This document shows positions 1-8,129 of a stretch of DNA of 64,000 nt, piece by piece (the first letter of the stretch is position 1; every line of letters begins with the position of its first letter). The DNA is taken from positions 310,001 through 374,000 of the forward strand of contig NZ_MASU01000002.1 of the NCBI RefSeq assembly GCF_003202235.1. The letters run 5' to 3'. The notes under the pieces are model-generated. The model was not told the DNA's origin. It was given only the letters and a program-made list of their open reading frames with translations, and made no database searches. Position numbers and translations under genes: made by a program. Origin of the DNA: Prauserella flavalba. Its GTDB lineage: Bacteria; Actinomycetota; Actinomycetes; Mycobacteriales; Pseudonocardiaceae.

Positions 1-1187
1 AGCTCGGTGTAGGCCACGCCGTCGAGCTCCACCGTGCCCGCCGACGGGTCGGCCTCGCGGCCGAGGCAGTCGAGCAGGTGTGCGGCGGCCGCGGGATCGG
101 GGGCGACGACGCCGAGGAACTCGCCCGGCTCGACGTCGAGGTCGAGTGCGTCGAGGCTGCCGTGGGTCACGCCGCGCAGGCGCACCCGGCCCGCGCCGTT
201 CCCGGCGGGCGCACCGGAACCGGACGTCACCGCGGGCGGGGCCGCGAGCACGGAGGCGACGCGCTCCGCCGACGCCCTGCCCTGCGCGAGCTGGCCGTTC
301 ACCCACGCGAAGATCTGGAACGGGCCGAGCAGGAACTGCGCGAGGCCCACGGCGGCGACGAGCTCGCCGACCGTGATCGACCCGTTCGCGGCGAGGTGCG
401 CGCCGACGAGGGCCACCACGGCGATGAAGATGCCGGTAAGAGCGAGGATCGCGCCGTCGTGGCCCGCGTGGGCCCTCGCCGCGCGCAGGGTCGCGGCGAG
501 CGAGTCCTGGCTCGTGCGCCGGTAGCGGGCCACGGCGGCGGCCTCGGCGCCGATGCCCTTGAGCACGCGCAGGCCGGACACCAGGTCGGCGGCGACGCCG
601 GAGGCGTGCGCGGCGCGTTCCTGCTCGACGCTGCTGCGCCGCTCCAGCGGCTTGCCGACCAGGTGGGTCAGCCACAGCAGCGGCGGGGTGCCGAGCAGCA
701 CCAGCAGCCCGAGCGGCACCGAGATCCGCAGCAGCGACACGGCGCTCACGAGCAGGCCGACGAACCCGGCGACGGCGAACGGCAGCACCGTGTTGACCAC
801 GCCGACGCGTTTGGCGTCGCCGGTGGCGATGTTGACGAGCGCGCCGGGCAGCCTGCCCGCCTCGGCGCCGCCGCGCGGATCCAGCACGCGCCGCGCGAGG
901 CGCATGCGCAGGCCATGCGCGGCCTGTTCCGACGCGCGTTCGGCGGCCCTCGCGGCGAACCGGTAGCTCATCGACAGCGCGCCGAACACCACGGCGAGCA
1001 CCACGATCCAGCGCACGAGCGCGCCGACCGATCCCGTGGAGACGGCCTGGTCGATCACGATGCCGACGATCACGGGCACGAGTGCCTCGCCGCCCTGGTG
1101 CACCGAGCCCAGGAAGGCGGCGCCGGCGAGCAGGCGCCGTTGCCCGGACACCGCGTCTCGCAGGACGCTCTTGCCGGTTGGCAACAC
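1..1187 (-). CDS. Exporter-type ABC transporter, fused permease and ATPase, partial (3' end outside window)
   Basis: About 395 residues are visible; the C-terminus runs off the left edge. Residues about 1-290 form an ABC-exporter type-1 membrane domain with several hydrophobic helices, and a nucleotide-binding domain begins near residue 330. GTG at 1187 is chosen because GGAGGTGG lies just upstream (1191-1198, read on minus). In the NBD the Walker A consensus GxxGxGKST is replaced by APDPAAAAH, although the flanking sequence (PGEFLGVV before, SAGTVELDGV after) stays in register, so this is not a frameshift. Divergent from FecCD permeases with iron boxes between. Iron-related export, or IrtAB-like import with an active partner half outside the window, is inferred. 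Confidence 0.85.
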   Translation of the reverse strand, partial: MLPTGKSVLRDAVSGQRRLLAGAAFLGSVHQGGEALVPVIVGIVIDQAVSTGSVGALVRWIVVLAVVFGALSMSYRFAARAAERASEQAAHGLRMRLARRVLDPRGGAEAGRLPGALVNIATGDAKRVGVVNTVLPFAVAGFVGLLVSAVSLLRISVPLGLLVLLGTPPLLWLTHLVGKPLERRSSVEQERAAHASGVAADLVSGLRVLKGIGAEAAAVARYRRTSQDSLAATLRAARAHAGHDGAILALTGIFIAVVALVGAHLAANGSITVGELVAAVGLAQFLLGPFQIFAWVNGQLAQGRASAERVASVLAAPPAVTSGSGAPAGNGAGRVRLRGVTHGSLDALDLDVEPGEFLGVVAPDPAAAAHLLDCLGREADPSAGTVELDGVAYTE

Positions 1188-1210
1188 TGGACCACCTCCG
1201 CCTCGGCTGC

Positions 1211-1229
1211 GGAGGTTAGGCTAGCTTAA
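1211..1229 (-). promoter_or_regulatory. Iron box (IdeR/DmdR/DtxR-like operator) of the ABC exporter-type gene
   Basis: GGAGGTTAGGCTAGCTTAA matches the actinobacterial iron box TTAGGTTAGGCTAACCTAA at 15 of 19 positions. It lies 24 bases upstream of the GTG at 1187, where a bound iron repressor would block transcription. Binding is inferred from the match and the iron-transport context. Confidence 0.75.
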
Positions 1230-1290
1230 GTTCACGCTCGGTCCAGACCGGTGCACGCGAACTTCGTCACGATGGACCAGCCCTCACTCG

Positions 1291-1309
1291 TTCGGTTAGC
1301 CTCACCTTA
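1291..1309 (+). promoter_or_regulatory. Iron box overlapping the start of the FecCD operon
   Basis: TTCGGTTAGCCTCACCTTA matches the 19-bp iron box at 15 of 19 positions and ends on the A of the ATG at 1309. It contains a -10-like TAGCCT (1297-1302) six bases before the ATG, so the operator would cover the promoter of a leaderless transcript. No Shine-Dalgarno sequence is visible. Confidence 0.75.
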
Positions 1310-2364
1310 TGTCCCTTGTCACGCCGTCACCACCACGGTCACCTGACGTGGTGGGCTCGCGGCGTACGCCGAACGCGCTCAAGGGCGCCGGCCTGCTGAT
1401 CGCGCTCGTCGCGCTGGTCCTGCTGGTCCTGCTGAGCATCTGGCTCGGCTCGAAGAGCATCCCGTTCACCGCGACGTGGGACGTGCTCTGGAACAACGAT
1501 GGCTCCAACGACGCCGTGATCATCCACGAGTACCGGATCCCGAGGACGCTGCTCGGCCTGCTCGTCGGCGCCGCGCTGGGGCTCGCCGGTGCGCTGATGC
1601 AGGTGCTCACCCGCAACCCGCTCGCCGACCCCGGCCTGCTCGGCGTCACGATGGGCGCCTCGACCGGGGTCGTGGTCTCGCTCGGGTTCCTCGGCATCGC
1701 CTCGGTGCTCGGCTACGTCTGGTTCGCCTTCGCGGGAGCGGCGATCGCCTCGCTCGTGGTGTACGTGATCGGCGCGTCCGGCCGCGGCAGCGCCTCGCCA
1801 GAGCGGCTCGTGCTCGCCGGCGCGGCGGTGACGGCCGTGCTCTACGCGTTCAACAGCGCGGTGCTGCTCATGGACCCCGAGGCGTTCGACGAGTACCGCT
1901 ACTGGCAGGTGGGCTCGCTCGCGGGCCGCTACTACGACGTGCTGATGCCCGTGCTGCCGTTCATCGTCGTGGGCGTGATCGTGGCGCTGCTGCTGATCCG
2001 GCCGCTGAACGCGCTCGCGATGGGGGAGGAGCTGGGCCGGGCGCTCGGCGCGCACCCGGACCGAATCCGCGTGGTCGGCGCCGTCGCGATCACGCTGCTC
2101 TGCGGCGCCGCGACCGCGGCCGCGGGCCCGATCGCGTTCGTCGGGCTCGCCGTGCCGCACATGGCCCGCCTGATCGCCGGACCCGACCAGCGCTGGGTGC
2201 TGCCCTACTCGCTGGTGCTGGCACCGATCCTGCTCGTCGGCTCCGACATCGTCGGCCGCGTCATCGCGCCGCCGTCGGAGGTGCAGGTGGGCATCGTGAC
2301 CGCGGCGATCGGCGTGCCCGTGTTCATCGCACTGTGCCGGAAACGAAAGCTGGCGAGCCTGTGA
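1309..2364 (+). CDS. FecCD-family iron-siderophore ABC transporter permease 1
   Basis: 351 residues. Inner-membrane permease subunit for ferric-siderophore import. It has a hydrophobic N-terminal helix after a charged start, many further membrane segments, an LVGAALGLAGALMQ stretch and the family motif GPIAFVGLAVPHMARL near residue 275. The next permease begins in a 4-base overlap at the stop, so the two are translationally coupled and probably form the heterodimeric channel. No substrate-binding lipoprotein is encoded beside it, so the ligand is supplied from elsewhere. Transcription is probably iron-repressed and leaderless. Confidence 0.93.
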   Translation: MSLVTPSPPRSPDVVGSRRTPNALKGAGLLIALVALVLLVLLSIWLGSKSIPFTATWDVLWNNDGSNDAVIIHEYRIPRTLLGLLVGAALGLAGALMQVLTRNPLADPGLLGVTMGASTGVVVSLGFLGIASVLGYVWFAFAGAAIASLVVYVIGASGRGSASPERLVLAGAAVTAVLYAFNSAVLLMDPEAFDEYRYWQVGSLAGRYYDVLMPVLPFIVVGVIVALLLIRPLNALAMGEELGRALGAHPDRIRVVGAVAITLLCGAATAAAGPIAFVGLAVPHMARLIAGPDQRWVLPYSLVLAPILLVGSDIVGRVIAPPSEVQVGIVTAAIGVPVFIALCRKRKLASL

Positions 2365-3416
2365 ACCCCGTGATCACCGGCCGCGTGCTGCGGACCCGGC
2401 GCGAGACGCTGTCGCTGCGCGTCGACGGAAGGACCTTCACCGTCTGCGTCGTGACGGTGCTGGCCCTGCTCGCCGTCATGACGGTGACGCTCACGACCGG
2501 CGAGTACCCGCTGTCGGTCGGAGAGGTGCTCGGTGCGGTCACCGGCGCCGGCGAGGGTGCCGCCGACTTCATCGTCAACACCCTGCGCATGCCGAGGCTG
2601 CTCACGGCGGTGCTCGTCGGCGCGGCGCTCGCGGCGAGCGGCGCGATCCTGCAGGGGCTCACCCGCAACTCGCTCGGCAGCCCCGACATCATCGGCTTCA
2701 ACAACGGTGCGGCCACCGGTGCGCTGACCGTGATCATCGTGGTCGGCGGCAGCATGTACCAGGTCGCGATCGGCGCGCTGCTCGGTGCGGTGATCACCGC
2801 GCTGCTCATCTACCTGTTCTCGTTCACCCGTGGCGTGCAGGGGTTCCGGTTCGTCCTCATCGGAATCGGCCTCAACGCGCTCGCGCTGGCGGTGAACTCC
2901 TACCTCATCACGCGCGCGAACCTCTACGACGCGCTCTCGGCGCAGGCGTGGCTGCTCGGCAGCGTCAACGGGCGCGGGTGGGAGCACGTCACCGCCGCGG
3001 CGCTCGCGCTCGCCGTGCTGCTGCCGCTCGCGCTGTACCACTCGCGGGCGCTCGCGATGATGGAGCTCGGTGACGACTCGGCGAAGGCGCTCGGCGTCGG
3101 CGTGCAGCGCAGCCGCGCCGTGCTGATCGTCACGAGCGTGCTGCTCGCCGCGTTCGCGACGGCGGCGGCCGGGCCGATCGCGTTCGTCGCGCTCGCCGCA
3201 CCACAGCTCGCCCGCAGGCTCACGCGCTCGTCGTCGCCGGGGCTCGTCTCCTCGGCGCTCATGGGCGCGCTGCTGCTGGCGGCTGGCGACCTGCTGATCC
3301 AGCGGATGTTCCCCACGGCGCAGCTCCCGGTCGGCACGGCGACCGGGTGTCTCGGCGGGCTGTACTTGATCTGGTTGTTGGCGTCGGAATGGCGCGGGAA
3401 GGCTAGGTACGCATGA
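2361..3416 (+). CDS. FecCD-family iron-siderophore ABC transporter permease 2
   Basis: 351 residues from the GTG at 2361, which overlaps the stop of the first permease (GTGA). The same reading frame is open further upstream but only as a shadow. Conserved features are LLTAVLVGAALAASGAIL near residue 80 and GPIAFVALAAPQLARRL near residue 270, as in the FepD/FepG family. Expected to pair with the upstream permease and the ATPase at 3526 to import a ferric siderophore. The substrate cannot be told from sequence. Confidence 0.93.
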   Translation: MNPVITGRVLRTRRETLSLRVDGRTFTVCVVTVLALLAVMTVTLTTGEYPLSVGEVLGAVTGAGEGAADFIVNTLRMPRLLTAVLVGAALAASGAILQGLTRNSLGSPDIIGFNNGAATGALTVIIVVGGSMYQVAIGALLGAVITALLIYLFSFTRGVQGFRFVLIGIGLNALALAVNSYLITRANLYDALSAQAWLLGSVNGRGWEHVTAAALALAVLLPLALYHSRALAMMELGDDSAKALGVGVQRSRAVLIVTSVLLAAFATAAAGPIAFVALAAPQLARRLTRSSSPGLVSSALMGALLLAAGDLLIQRMFPTAQLPVGTATGCLGGLYLIWLLASEWRGKARYA

Positions 3417-3472
3417 CGGAAAGACTGCTTGAGGTGGCGGCACCTGTCGTGAGTCCGGAGCGCGCTACGGCC

Positions 3473-3504
3473 GGAGGCCCCGCGATCGTGGCGGCGGGGC
3501 TTCC
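3473..3504 (+). other. Hairpin between permease and ATPase genes
   Basis: GGAGGCCCCGC (3473-3483) pairs with GCGGGGCTTCC (3494-3504), 11 bp with one G-U pair and a 10-base loop, inside the 109-bp gap before the ATPase gene. No U-tract follows, so it may be an attenuator or mRNA-stability element rather than a full terminator. Confidence 0.4.
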
Positions 3505-3525
3505 GTACAGCGGGAATGGAGACAA

Positions 3526-4419
3526 GTGACCATGCCGAGCCCCGGCGACGCGATCGCGTCGCGCGCAGAGTCGCCGAAGAAGCAGACCCGGTTGTATGCC
3601 GAAGACCTGACGCTGGCCTACGAGCAAGCCGTAGTGGCGACCGACCTGTCGGTCGAGATCCCCGACGGCTCGTTCACGGTCATCATCGGCCCCAACGCGT
3701 GTGGCAAGTCGACCCTGCTCAAGGCACTCGCCAGGATGCTCAAGCCCAAGACCGGCGGCGTGCACCTCGACGGGAAGCTCATCTCGTCCTACCGCTCCCG
3801 CGAGGTCGCGCGGCGCCTCGGGCTGCTGCCGCAGACGTCGATCGCGCCGAGCGGCATCACGGTCGGCGACCTCGTGGCCCGCGGCCGCTACCCGCACCAG
3901 AAGCTGCTGCGGCAGTGGTCGTCGGAGGACGAGGCCGTGGTCACCGAGTCGATGAAGCTGACGGGCGTGCTCGAGCTGTCCGGGCGGCTCGTCGACGAGC
4001 TGTCCGGCGGCCAGCGGCAGCGCGTGTGGCTGGCGATGGTGCTCGCGCAGCAGACGTCGATCCTGCTGCTCGACGAGCCGACCACGTTCCTCGACATCGC
4101 CCACCAGGTCGAGGTGCTCGACCTGTGCGCCGACCTCCACGAGGACAAGCAGCACACGCTCGTCGCCGTGCTGCACGACCTCAATCAGGCGTGCCGCTAC
4201 GGTACCCACCTGATCGTCATGCGGCCCGGCGGTGAGATCGCCGCGCAGGGCAACCCCTCGGAGATCATCACCGCCGAGCTGGTGGAGGACGTCTTCGGCC
4301 TGCCCTGCCGCGTCATCGACGACCCGGAGACCGGTACCCCGCTGATCGTGCCCAACGCGCGGAAGAAGAGGTCAGAGGACGACGGTCCGGTTGCCGTGCA
4401 CGAGCACGCGACCCTCTAG
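3526..4419 (+). CDS. Iron-siderophore ABC transporter ATP-binding protein (FecE/FepC type)
   Basis: About 297 residues. The ATPase that energises the two FecCD permeases. Walker A GPNACGKST at residues 54-62, signature LSGGQRQR near 158, Walker B LLLDEPTTFLD near 181 and the H-loop histidine in LHDLNQ near 216 are all intact, in contrast to the exporter-type protein at the window edge. GTG 3526 gives the longest form; ATG 3532 sits at a better distance (10 bases) from the GGAG at 3518-3521. The 3' end overlaps the convergent purU by 48 bases. Confidence 0.94.
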   Translation: MTMPSPGDAIASRAESPKKQTRLYAEDLTLAYEQAVVATDLSVEIPDGSFTVIIGPNACGKSTLLKALARMLKPKTGGVHLDGKLISSYRSREVARRLGLLPQTSIAPSGITVGDLVARGRYPHQKLLRQWSSEDEAVVTESMKLTGVLELSGRLVDELSGGQRQRVWLAMVLAQQTSILLLDEPTTFLDIAHQVEVLDLCADLHEDKQHTLVAVLHDLNQACRYGTHLIVMRPGGEIAAQGNPSEIITAELVEDVFGLPCRVIDDPETGTPLIVPNARKKRSEDDGPVAVHEHATL

Positions 4420-5232
4420 GTGCCAGCGCAGGCCGCGCGCGAGGGTCACCTTCTCGATGTCGCGGCCCTTGCGCACCATGTCGGCCACCGAGTCGCCGTG
4501 GTCGACGCGAATCACGTCCTGCTCGATGATCGGCCCCGCGTCGAGGTCCGCCGTCACGTAGTGGCACGTGGCGCCCACCAGCTTCACGCCCCGCTGGTAC
4601 GCCTGGTGGTACGGGCGGGCGCCGATGAACGACGGCAGGAAGCTGTGGTGGATGTTGATGGCCCTGCCCGCCCACGCCTCACACAGCTCAGGGGGCAGGA
4701 TCTGCATGAACCGCGCGAGCACCACCGCGTGCGGGTCGTGCTCGTCGACGAGCTTCGCCACCTCCGCGAACGCCGCCGCCTTGTCCTCGGTGAACGACAC
4801 GTGGTGGAACGGGATGCCGTGGGCCCTCGTGATGTCGGCGAGCACGTCGTGGTTGCCGATCACCGCGCGCACGTCCACGTCCAGCTCGCCGGAGGCGACC
4901 CTGCCGAGCAGGTCGTAGAGGCAGTGCCCCTCCTTCGACACCAGGACCACGATGCGGCGGCGCTCGCCGGTGTCGTCCACGCGCCAGTCGGACTCCGCTC
5001 CCAGCGAGCGCGCGACGCCGGCGAAGCGGGCGCGCAGCTCCTCCACGTCGAACGGCAGCGAGTCGGCCCGCACCACCTGGCGAGTGAAGAACCAGTTCGT
5101 GTCCGGGTCGGTGTGGTAGGCGGCCTCGACGATCCAACCGCCCACCTCGGCGAGGAACGACGAGATGCGGGCGACGATCCCCGTGCGGTCGGGGCAGCCG
5201 AAGGTGATCACATACTGGCGGGAGTCAGGCAC
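4372..5232 (-). CDS. purU: Formyltetrahydrofolate deformylase
   Basis: 286 residues. Hydrolyses 10-formyl-THF to formate and THF, balancing one-carbon pools and supplying formate for purine synthesis. An ACT domain (residues 1-85, beginning with FGCPDRTGIVARIS) precedes a formyltransferase catalytic domain with NIHHSFLPSF near residue 190 and the downstream DLDAGPIIEQD holding the catalytic aspartate; these match the Asn-His-Asp triad of the family. Start GTG at 5232. Convergent with the iron ATPase gene; no operon partner is evident. Confidence 0.93.
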   Translation of the reverse strand: MPDSRQYVITFGCPDRTGIVARISSFLAEVGGWIVEAAYHTDPDTNWFFTRQVVRADSLPFDVEELRARFAGVARSLGAESDWRVDDTGERRRIVVLVSKEGHCLYDLLGRVASGELDVDVRAVIGNHDVLADITRAHGIPFHHVSFTEDKAAAFAEVAKLVDEHDPHAVVLARFMQILPPELCEAWAGRAINIHHSFLPSFIGARPYHQAYQRGVKLVGATCHYVTADLDAGPIIEQDVIRVDHGDSVADMVRKGRDIEKVTLARGLRWHLEGRVLVHGNRTVVL

Positions 5233-5257
5233 GGCTTCCCATTGTCGCTGGTCGCCC

Positions 5258-5974
5258 TCACGGGGGCGTGAGCGGCTCCAGTAGAGCGGTCTCGCCGGTG
5301 ACCTTCGCGGTGCTCGGCCTGCGCCAGAGCGCCCGGTAGACGTCGTCGGCTGTGCCCTCGACGGTCAGTGCGGGCTCGAACGGCTGCTCGTCAAACTGCG
5401 GCGGTTCGCCGGGCGCCAGCCGCACCGACCACAACCTGCCCGCGTCCTCGGCGTGTACCAGCACCGAACCCTTGGCGGTGAACTCGCTCCAGTCGGCCCT
5501 GCGGTACACGAGCATGGTCAGCAGCTCGTCCACGCCGTCCGCGGCGAACTCGGGCGGGAACGCGACGGTCGCCGTGCCGAGGGCCAGCTCGGCGTCCACG
5601 CGGTGCATCGCGGCCTCGTGGGCCTGCCGCCGCGCCCACGATGCCACCACCGGGTCGTAGGAGGGGAACGGCTGCCACGCGGGGGTGTCCGGGGCGGTGT
5701 CGAACGCGGCCCTCAGCTCGGCTCGCCGCTCGTCCCACCAGGCCAGCAGCGGCTCCCACCCGTCGGGCGGGGTGCCCGCGCGGACGTGCTCACCGCTCGG
5801 GTCCGCCGTCGCGGCGACCACCCAGGAATGCACTCTGGCGATGTGCCGGACCAGCCGTCTCACGGTCCACTTCGGACAGGAGGGCACCGGGGTGTCCGGC
5901 CCCGCCTCGACCGCGGCGGCGCGCAGGCCGTCGCTGTGGGCCTCGATCGCCGCGAGGTACTCCGCGTACTCCAC
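5258..5974 (-). CDS. Maleylpyruvate isomerase / mycothiol-dependent DinB-like enzyme family protein
   Basis: 238 residues. Member of the actinobacterial DinB/MDMPI superfamily (TIGR03083 type). The N-terminal helix bundle has WTVRRLVRHIARVHSW near residues 33-48, with histidines typical of the metal site, and there is a C-terminal alpha/beta domain. The frame is open further upstream, but GTG 5974 is preferred: the family starts here and TACTCT (5981-5986 on minus) lies six bases before it, as for a leaderless message. The substrate is unknown; mycothiol dependence is a family inference, consistent with mshA in this genome. Confidence 0.82.
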   Translation of the reverse strand: MEYAEYLAAIEAHSDGLRAAAVEAGPDTPVPSCPKWTVRRLVRHIARVHSWVVAATADPSGEHVRAGTPPDGWEPLLAWWDERRAELRAAFDTAPDTPAWQPFPSYDPVVASWARRQAHEAAMHRVDAELALGTATVAFPPEFAADGVDELLTMLVYRRADWSEFTAKGSVLVHAEDAGRLWSVRLAPGEPPQFDEQPFEPALTVEGTADDVYRALWRRPSTAKVTGETALLEPLTPP

Positions 5975-6575
5975 GGCGAGAGAGTAGCCGCCGCCCGACC
6001 TCGACGCACCCGACCGCGAGCAGCCCGATGCCGAAGGCGAACAGCAGCCCCTTGCCAGGCGAGTCCGTGAACTGCGCGGCACCGAGGTAGCCGACCAGCA
6101 CGCTGTAGACCGCCCAGACCGTGACGCCGATCGCGTCGAGCACCGCGAAGCGGCCGAGCGGATAACGCAGGCTGCCCGTGGCCAGTGCGGAGGCGACCCG
6201 CCCTCCCGGCATGTAGCGCCCCGCCACGACGAGCACCGTGCCGTGCCGGTGCACCTTCTCCCTGGCCCACTCGTAACGTCGTCGCCCCTGCTCGTTGCGC
6301 TGCAGTCGCTGTAACGTCCTCGGGCCTGCGCGCCGGGCGATGCCGTGGCCGAGCAGGTCGCCCGTCCACGCCCCCGTCGCGGCGACCACGGTCAGCAGTG
6401 CCAGCCCCGGAAGGTCGGGGCCGAGCAGCACCGCGACCGTCATCACCGTGGACTCGCTGGGCATGAACGGCAGCAGCGCGTCCAGCCCGGCCACCACGAA
6501 GACGAGCACCCACAGCCACGGTGAGTCCAGCTGTGTCTGCAGCATCTCCGTGAAGCGGTCGATCACCTCAAACAT
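5790..6575 (-). CDS. DedA-family (VTT domain) membrane protein
   Basis: Open frame of 261 residues from ATG 6575 (GGAG seven bases upstream). Residues 1-200 are a normal DedA protein: LDALLPFMPSE near 31, then G-rich GAWTGDLLGHGIARRAG and the conserved VAGRYMPGGR motif, with hydrophobic segments either side. DedA proteins move lipids such as undecaprenyl phosphate across the membrane. The last 60 residues are Arg/Gly-rich, not hydrophobic, and overlap the next gene by 185 bases, so the natural C-terminus may differ (frameshift or real overlap). Its start overlaps the stop of the OlsA-like gene by 8 bases. Confidence 0.8.
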   Translation of the reverse strand: MFEVIDRFTEMLQTQLDSPWLWVLVFVVAGLDALLPFMPSESTVMTVAVLLGPDLPGLALLTVVAATGAWTGDLLGHGIARRAGPRTLQRLQRNEQGRRRYEWAREKVHRHGTVLVVAGRYMPGGRVASALATGSLRYPLGRFAVLDAIGVTVWAVYSVLVGYLGAAQFTDSPGKGLLFAFGIGLLAVGCVEVGRRLLSRRGVRGVPRGDRGPQRRPARRRGRGGAGHPGALLSEVDRETAGPAHRQSAFLGGRRDGGPER

Positions 6576-7251
6576 GGGCGGGCTCCACGGCGAGCACCGC
6601 CCGCCGCGCCCGCTCCGCCAGCTCCCGCCGGTCACCCTCCGGAGCCAGGGCGCGGTGTGCCCGCACGCGCAGGGTCAGGTCGCTCGCCTTCGCGACGCGG
6701 CCGAGGGAGCGGGCGAGCGTGTCGTCGCCCACGAACGCCGCGACCGTGCTGGGCTCTCCGCTCTGGAGGTACGACAGTGTCACCGGCCGCACTGGCGCGC
6801 CAGCGTCGAGCGCGGCCTGGAACACCGCACGCCGGAACGGCCCGCCCGGCTCGGAGCAGTACGTGGTGGCCTCAGGGAACACCGCCACCGAGCGGCCCTC
6901 CCGCAGCCGGGCGGCGAGTGCGTCGACGCTGTCCGGAAGGTCACGCAGCGCCCAGCGGTCCACGAACAGCGTGTCCAGGCGCCGGGCCAGCCCGCCGACC
7001 AGCGGCCAGCCCGCCACCTCGCGTTTGGCGAGGAACGCGGCCGGCTCCACGGCCAGCAGGCCCACGATGTCGAGCCACGACACGTGGTTGGCGACGATCA
7101 GCGTGCCCACCGGACCCGGCACGTGCAGCGGGCCTTCGCCGGCGTCGAGCGTGACGCCGAGTGCGTCGAGCGCGGCTCTGGCCCGCTCGCGATGGTCGCC
7201 GCCCCTGGTCAGCGAACCCGCCAGCGCCACGCTCCTGCTCACGGCTTCCAT
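6568..7251 (-). CDS. 1-acylglycerol-3-phosphate / lyso-ornithine-lipid O-acyltransferase
   Basis: 227 residues. PlsC-family membrane-associated acyltransferase: the HX4D catalytic motif appears as NHVSWLDI near residue 56 and the glycerophosphate-site motif as FPEATT near residue 121. It follows an OlsB-type N-acyltransferase by 68 bases on the same strand, the olsB-olsA order of ornithine-lipid operons, so it may act as OlsA, adding the second acyl chain to lyso-ornithine lipid; phosphatidic acid synthesis is the alternative. ATG 7251 is used; GTG 7260 is a possible start. Confidence 0.83.
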   Translation of the reverse strand: MEAVSRSVALAGSLTRGGDHRERARAALDALGVTLDAGEGPLHVPGPVGTLIVANHVSWLDIVGLLAVEPAAFLAKREVAGWPLVGGLARRLDTLFVDRWALRDLPDSVDALAARLREGRSVAVFPEATTYCSEPGGPFRRAVFQAALDAGAPVRPVTLSYLQSGEPSTVAAFVGDDTLARSLGRVAKASDLTLRVRAHRALAPEGDRRELAERARRAVLAVEPAHV

Positions 7252-7319
7252 CGTGGTCACCGGGGGACGTCCGTGGGTGACGCAGCGTGGAGAGCATGGT
7301 GAATTCGCGCGCCACGGGT

Positions 7320-8051
7320 TCACCGGCCGTCTCCCAGGAAGTAACACAGGTAGCGCTCGTCCACCCGGTCCAGCGGCAGGAGCACGAAGAAGTCGGCGAC
7401 CCCGAACTCCGGGTCGTGGGCGGGCGGCCCGCACACCCACGCCCCGAGCCGCAGGTAGCCGCGCAACAGCGGCGGCAGCAGGGCGTAGGTCGGCCGCTCG
7501 ATCTCCGCGCCGGGCACCCACGGCCGGTGCGGGTGGACGCGGTACTCGGCGGGCGCGGCGTGCCTTTCCTCGGCGAGTCGCCAGGTGGCCGACGCGGCGC
7601 GTCCGCCGTCGGCGAGCGGCACCGACGCGCAGCCCGCGAGGTAGCGGTGCCCTGACAGCAGCGTGTACCGCGCGAGCGCCGACCACATCAGGTTGATCAC
7701 GGCTCCGCCGCGGTGATCGGGGTGCACGCACGAGCGGCCGGCCTCGACCAGCGAGCCACGCAGCGGGTCCAGGTTCTCGACGTCGAACTCGCCGGCCGAG
7801 TACAGCCGGTTCGTGCGCCCCGGCGGCAGCAGCCGGTAGGTTCCGACCACCTCGCCGGTCGGCTCGTGCTCGACGATCAGGTGGTCGCACACGTCGTCGA
7901 AGGAGTCGGTGTCGAGCCCGCCGGGCAGCGCCGCTCCCAGCTCGCCGCCGAACACCGCGGTGCGCAGCCGCTGCGCCGCGCGGATCTGCTCCGGTGTGTG
8001 CGCGATCGAGGCCGCGTAGGCCGTTCTCGGTACCGTGGAGAGCGAGGGCAT
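7320..8051 (-). CDS. OlsB-type L-ornithine N-alpha-acyltransferase (GNAT fold)
   Basis: 243 residues. Resembles the Acetyltransf_5/OlsB family that transfers a 3-hydroxyacyl group from acyl carrier protein to the amino group of ornithine, the first step of ornithine-lipid synthesis. Visible marks: RLRTAVFGGELG near residue 28, VVGTYRLLPP near 68 and VEAGRSCVHPDHRGG near 102, the conserved centre of the family. Start ATG 8051 has GGAG six bases upstream. With the following PlsC-like gene it forms a probable olsBA unit. Catalysis on ornithine is inferred from family and neighbour, not shown. Confidence 0.78.
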   Translation of the reverse strand: MPSLSTVPRTAYAASIAHTPEQIRAAQRLRTAVFGGELGAALPGGLDTDSFDDVCDHLIVEHEPTGEVVGTYRLLPPGRTNRLYSAGEFDVENLDPLRGSLVEAGRSCVHPDHRGGAVINLMWSALARYTLLSGHRYLAGCASVPLADGGRAASATWRLAEERHAAPAEYRVHPHRPWVPGAEIERPTYALLPPLLRGYLRLGAWVCGPPAHDPEFGVADFFVLLPLDRVDERYLCYFLGDGR

Positions 8052-8129
8052 GGGTGTCTCCGTTCGTCGCGAAGGGACCCCGTTCGGCGCGTGGACAGCG
8101 CTTCAGCCGCGCGGGGTGCTCATGTCTTC

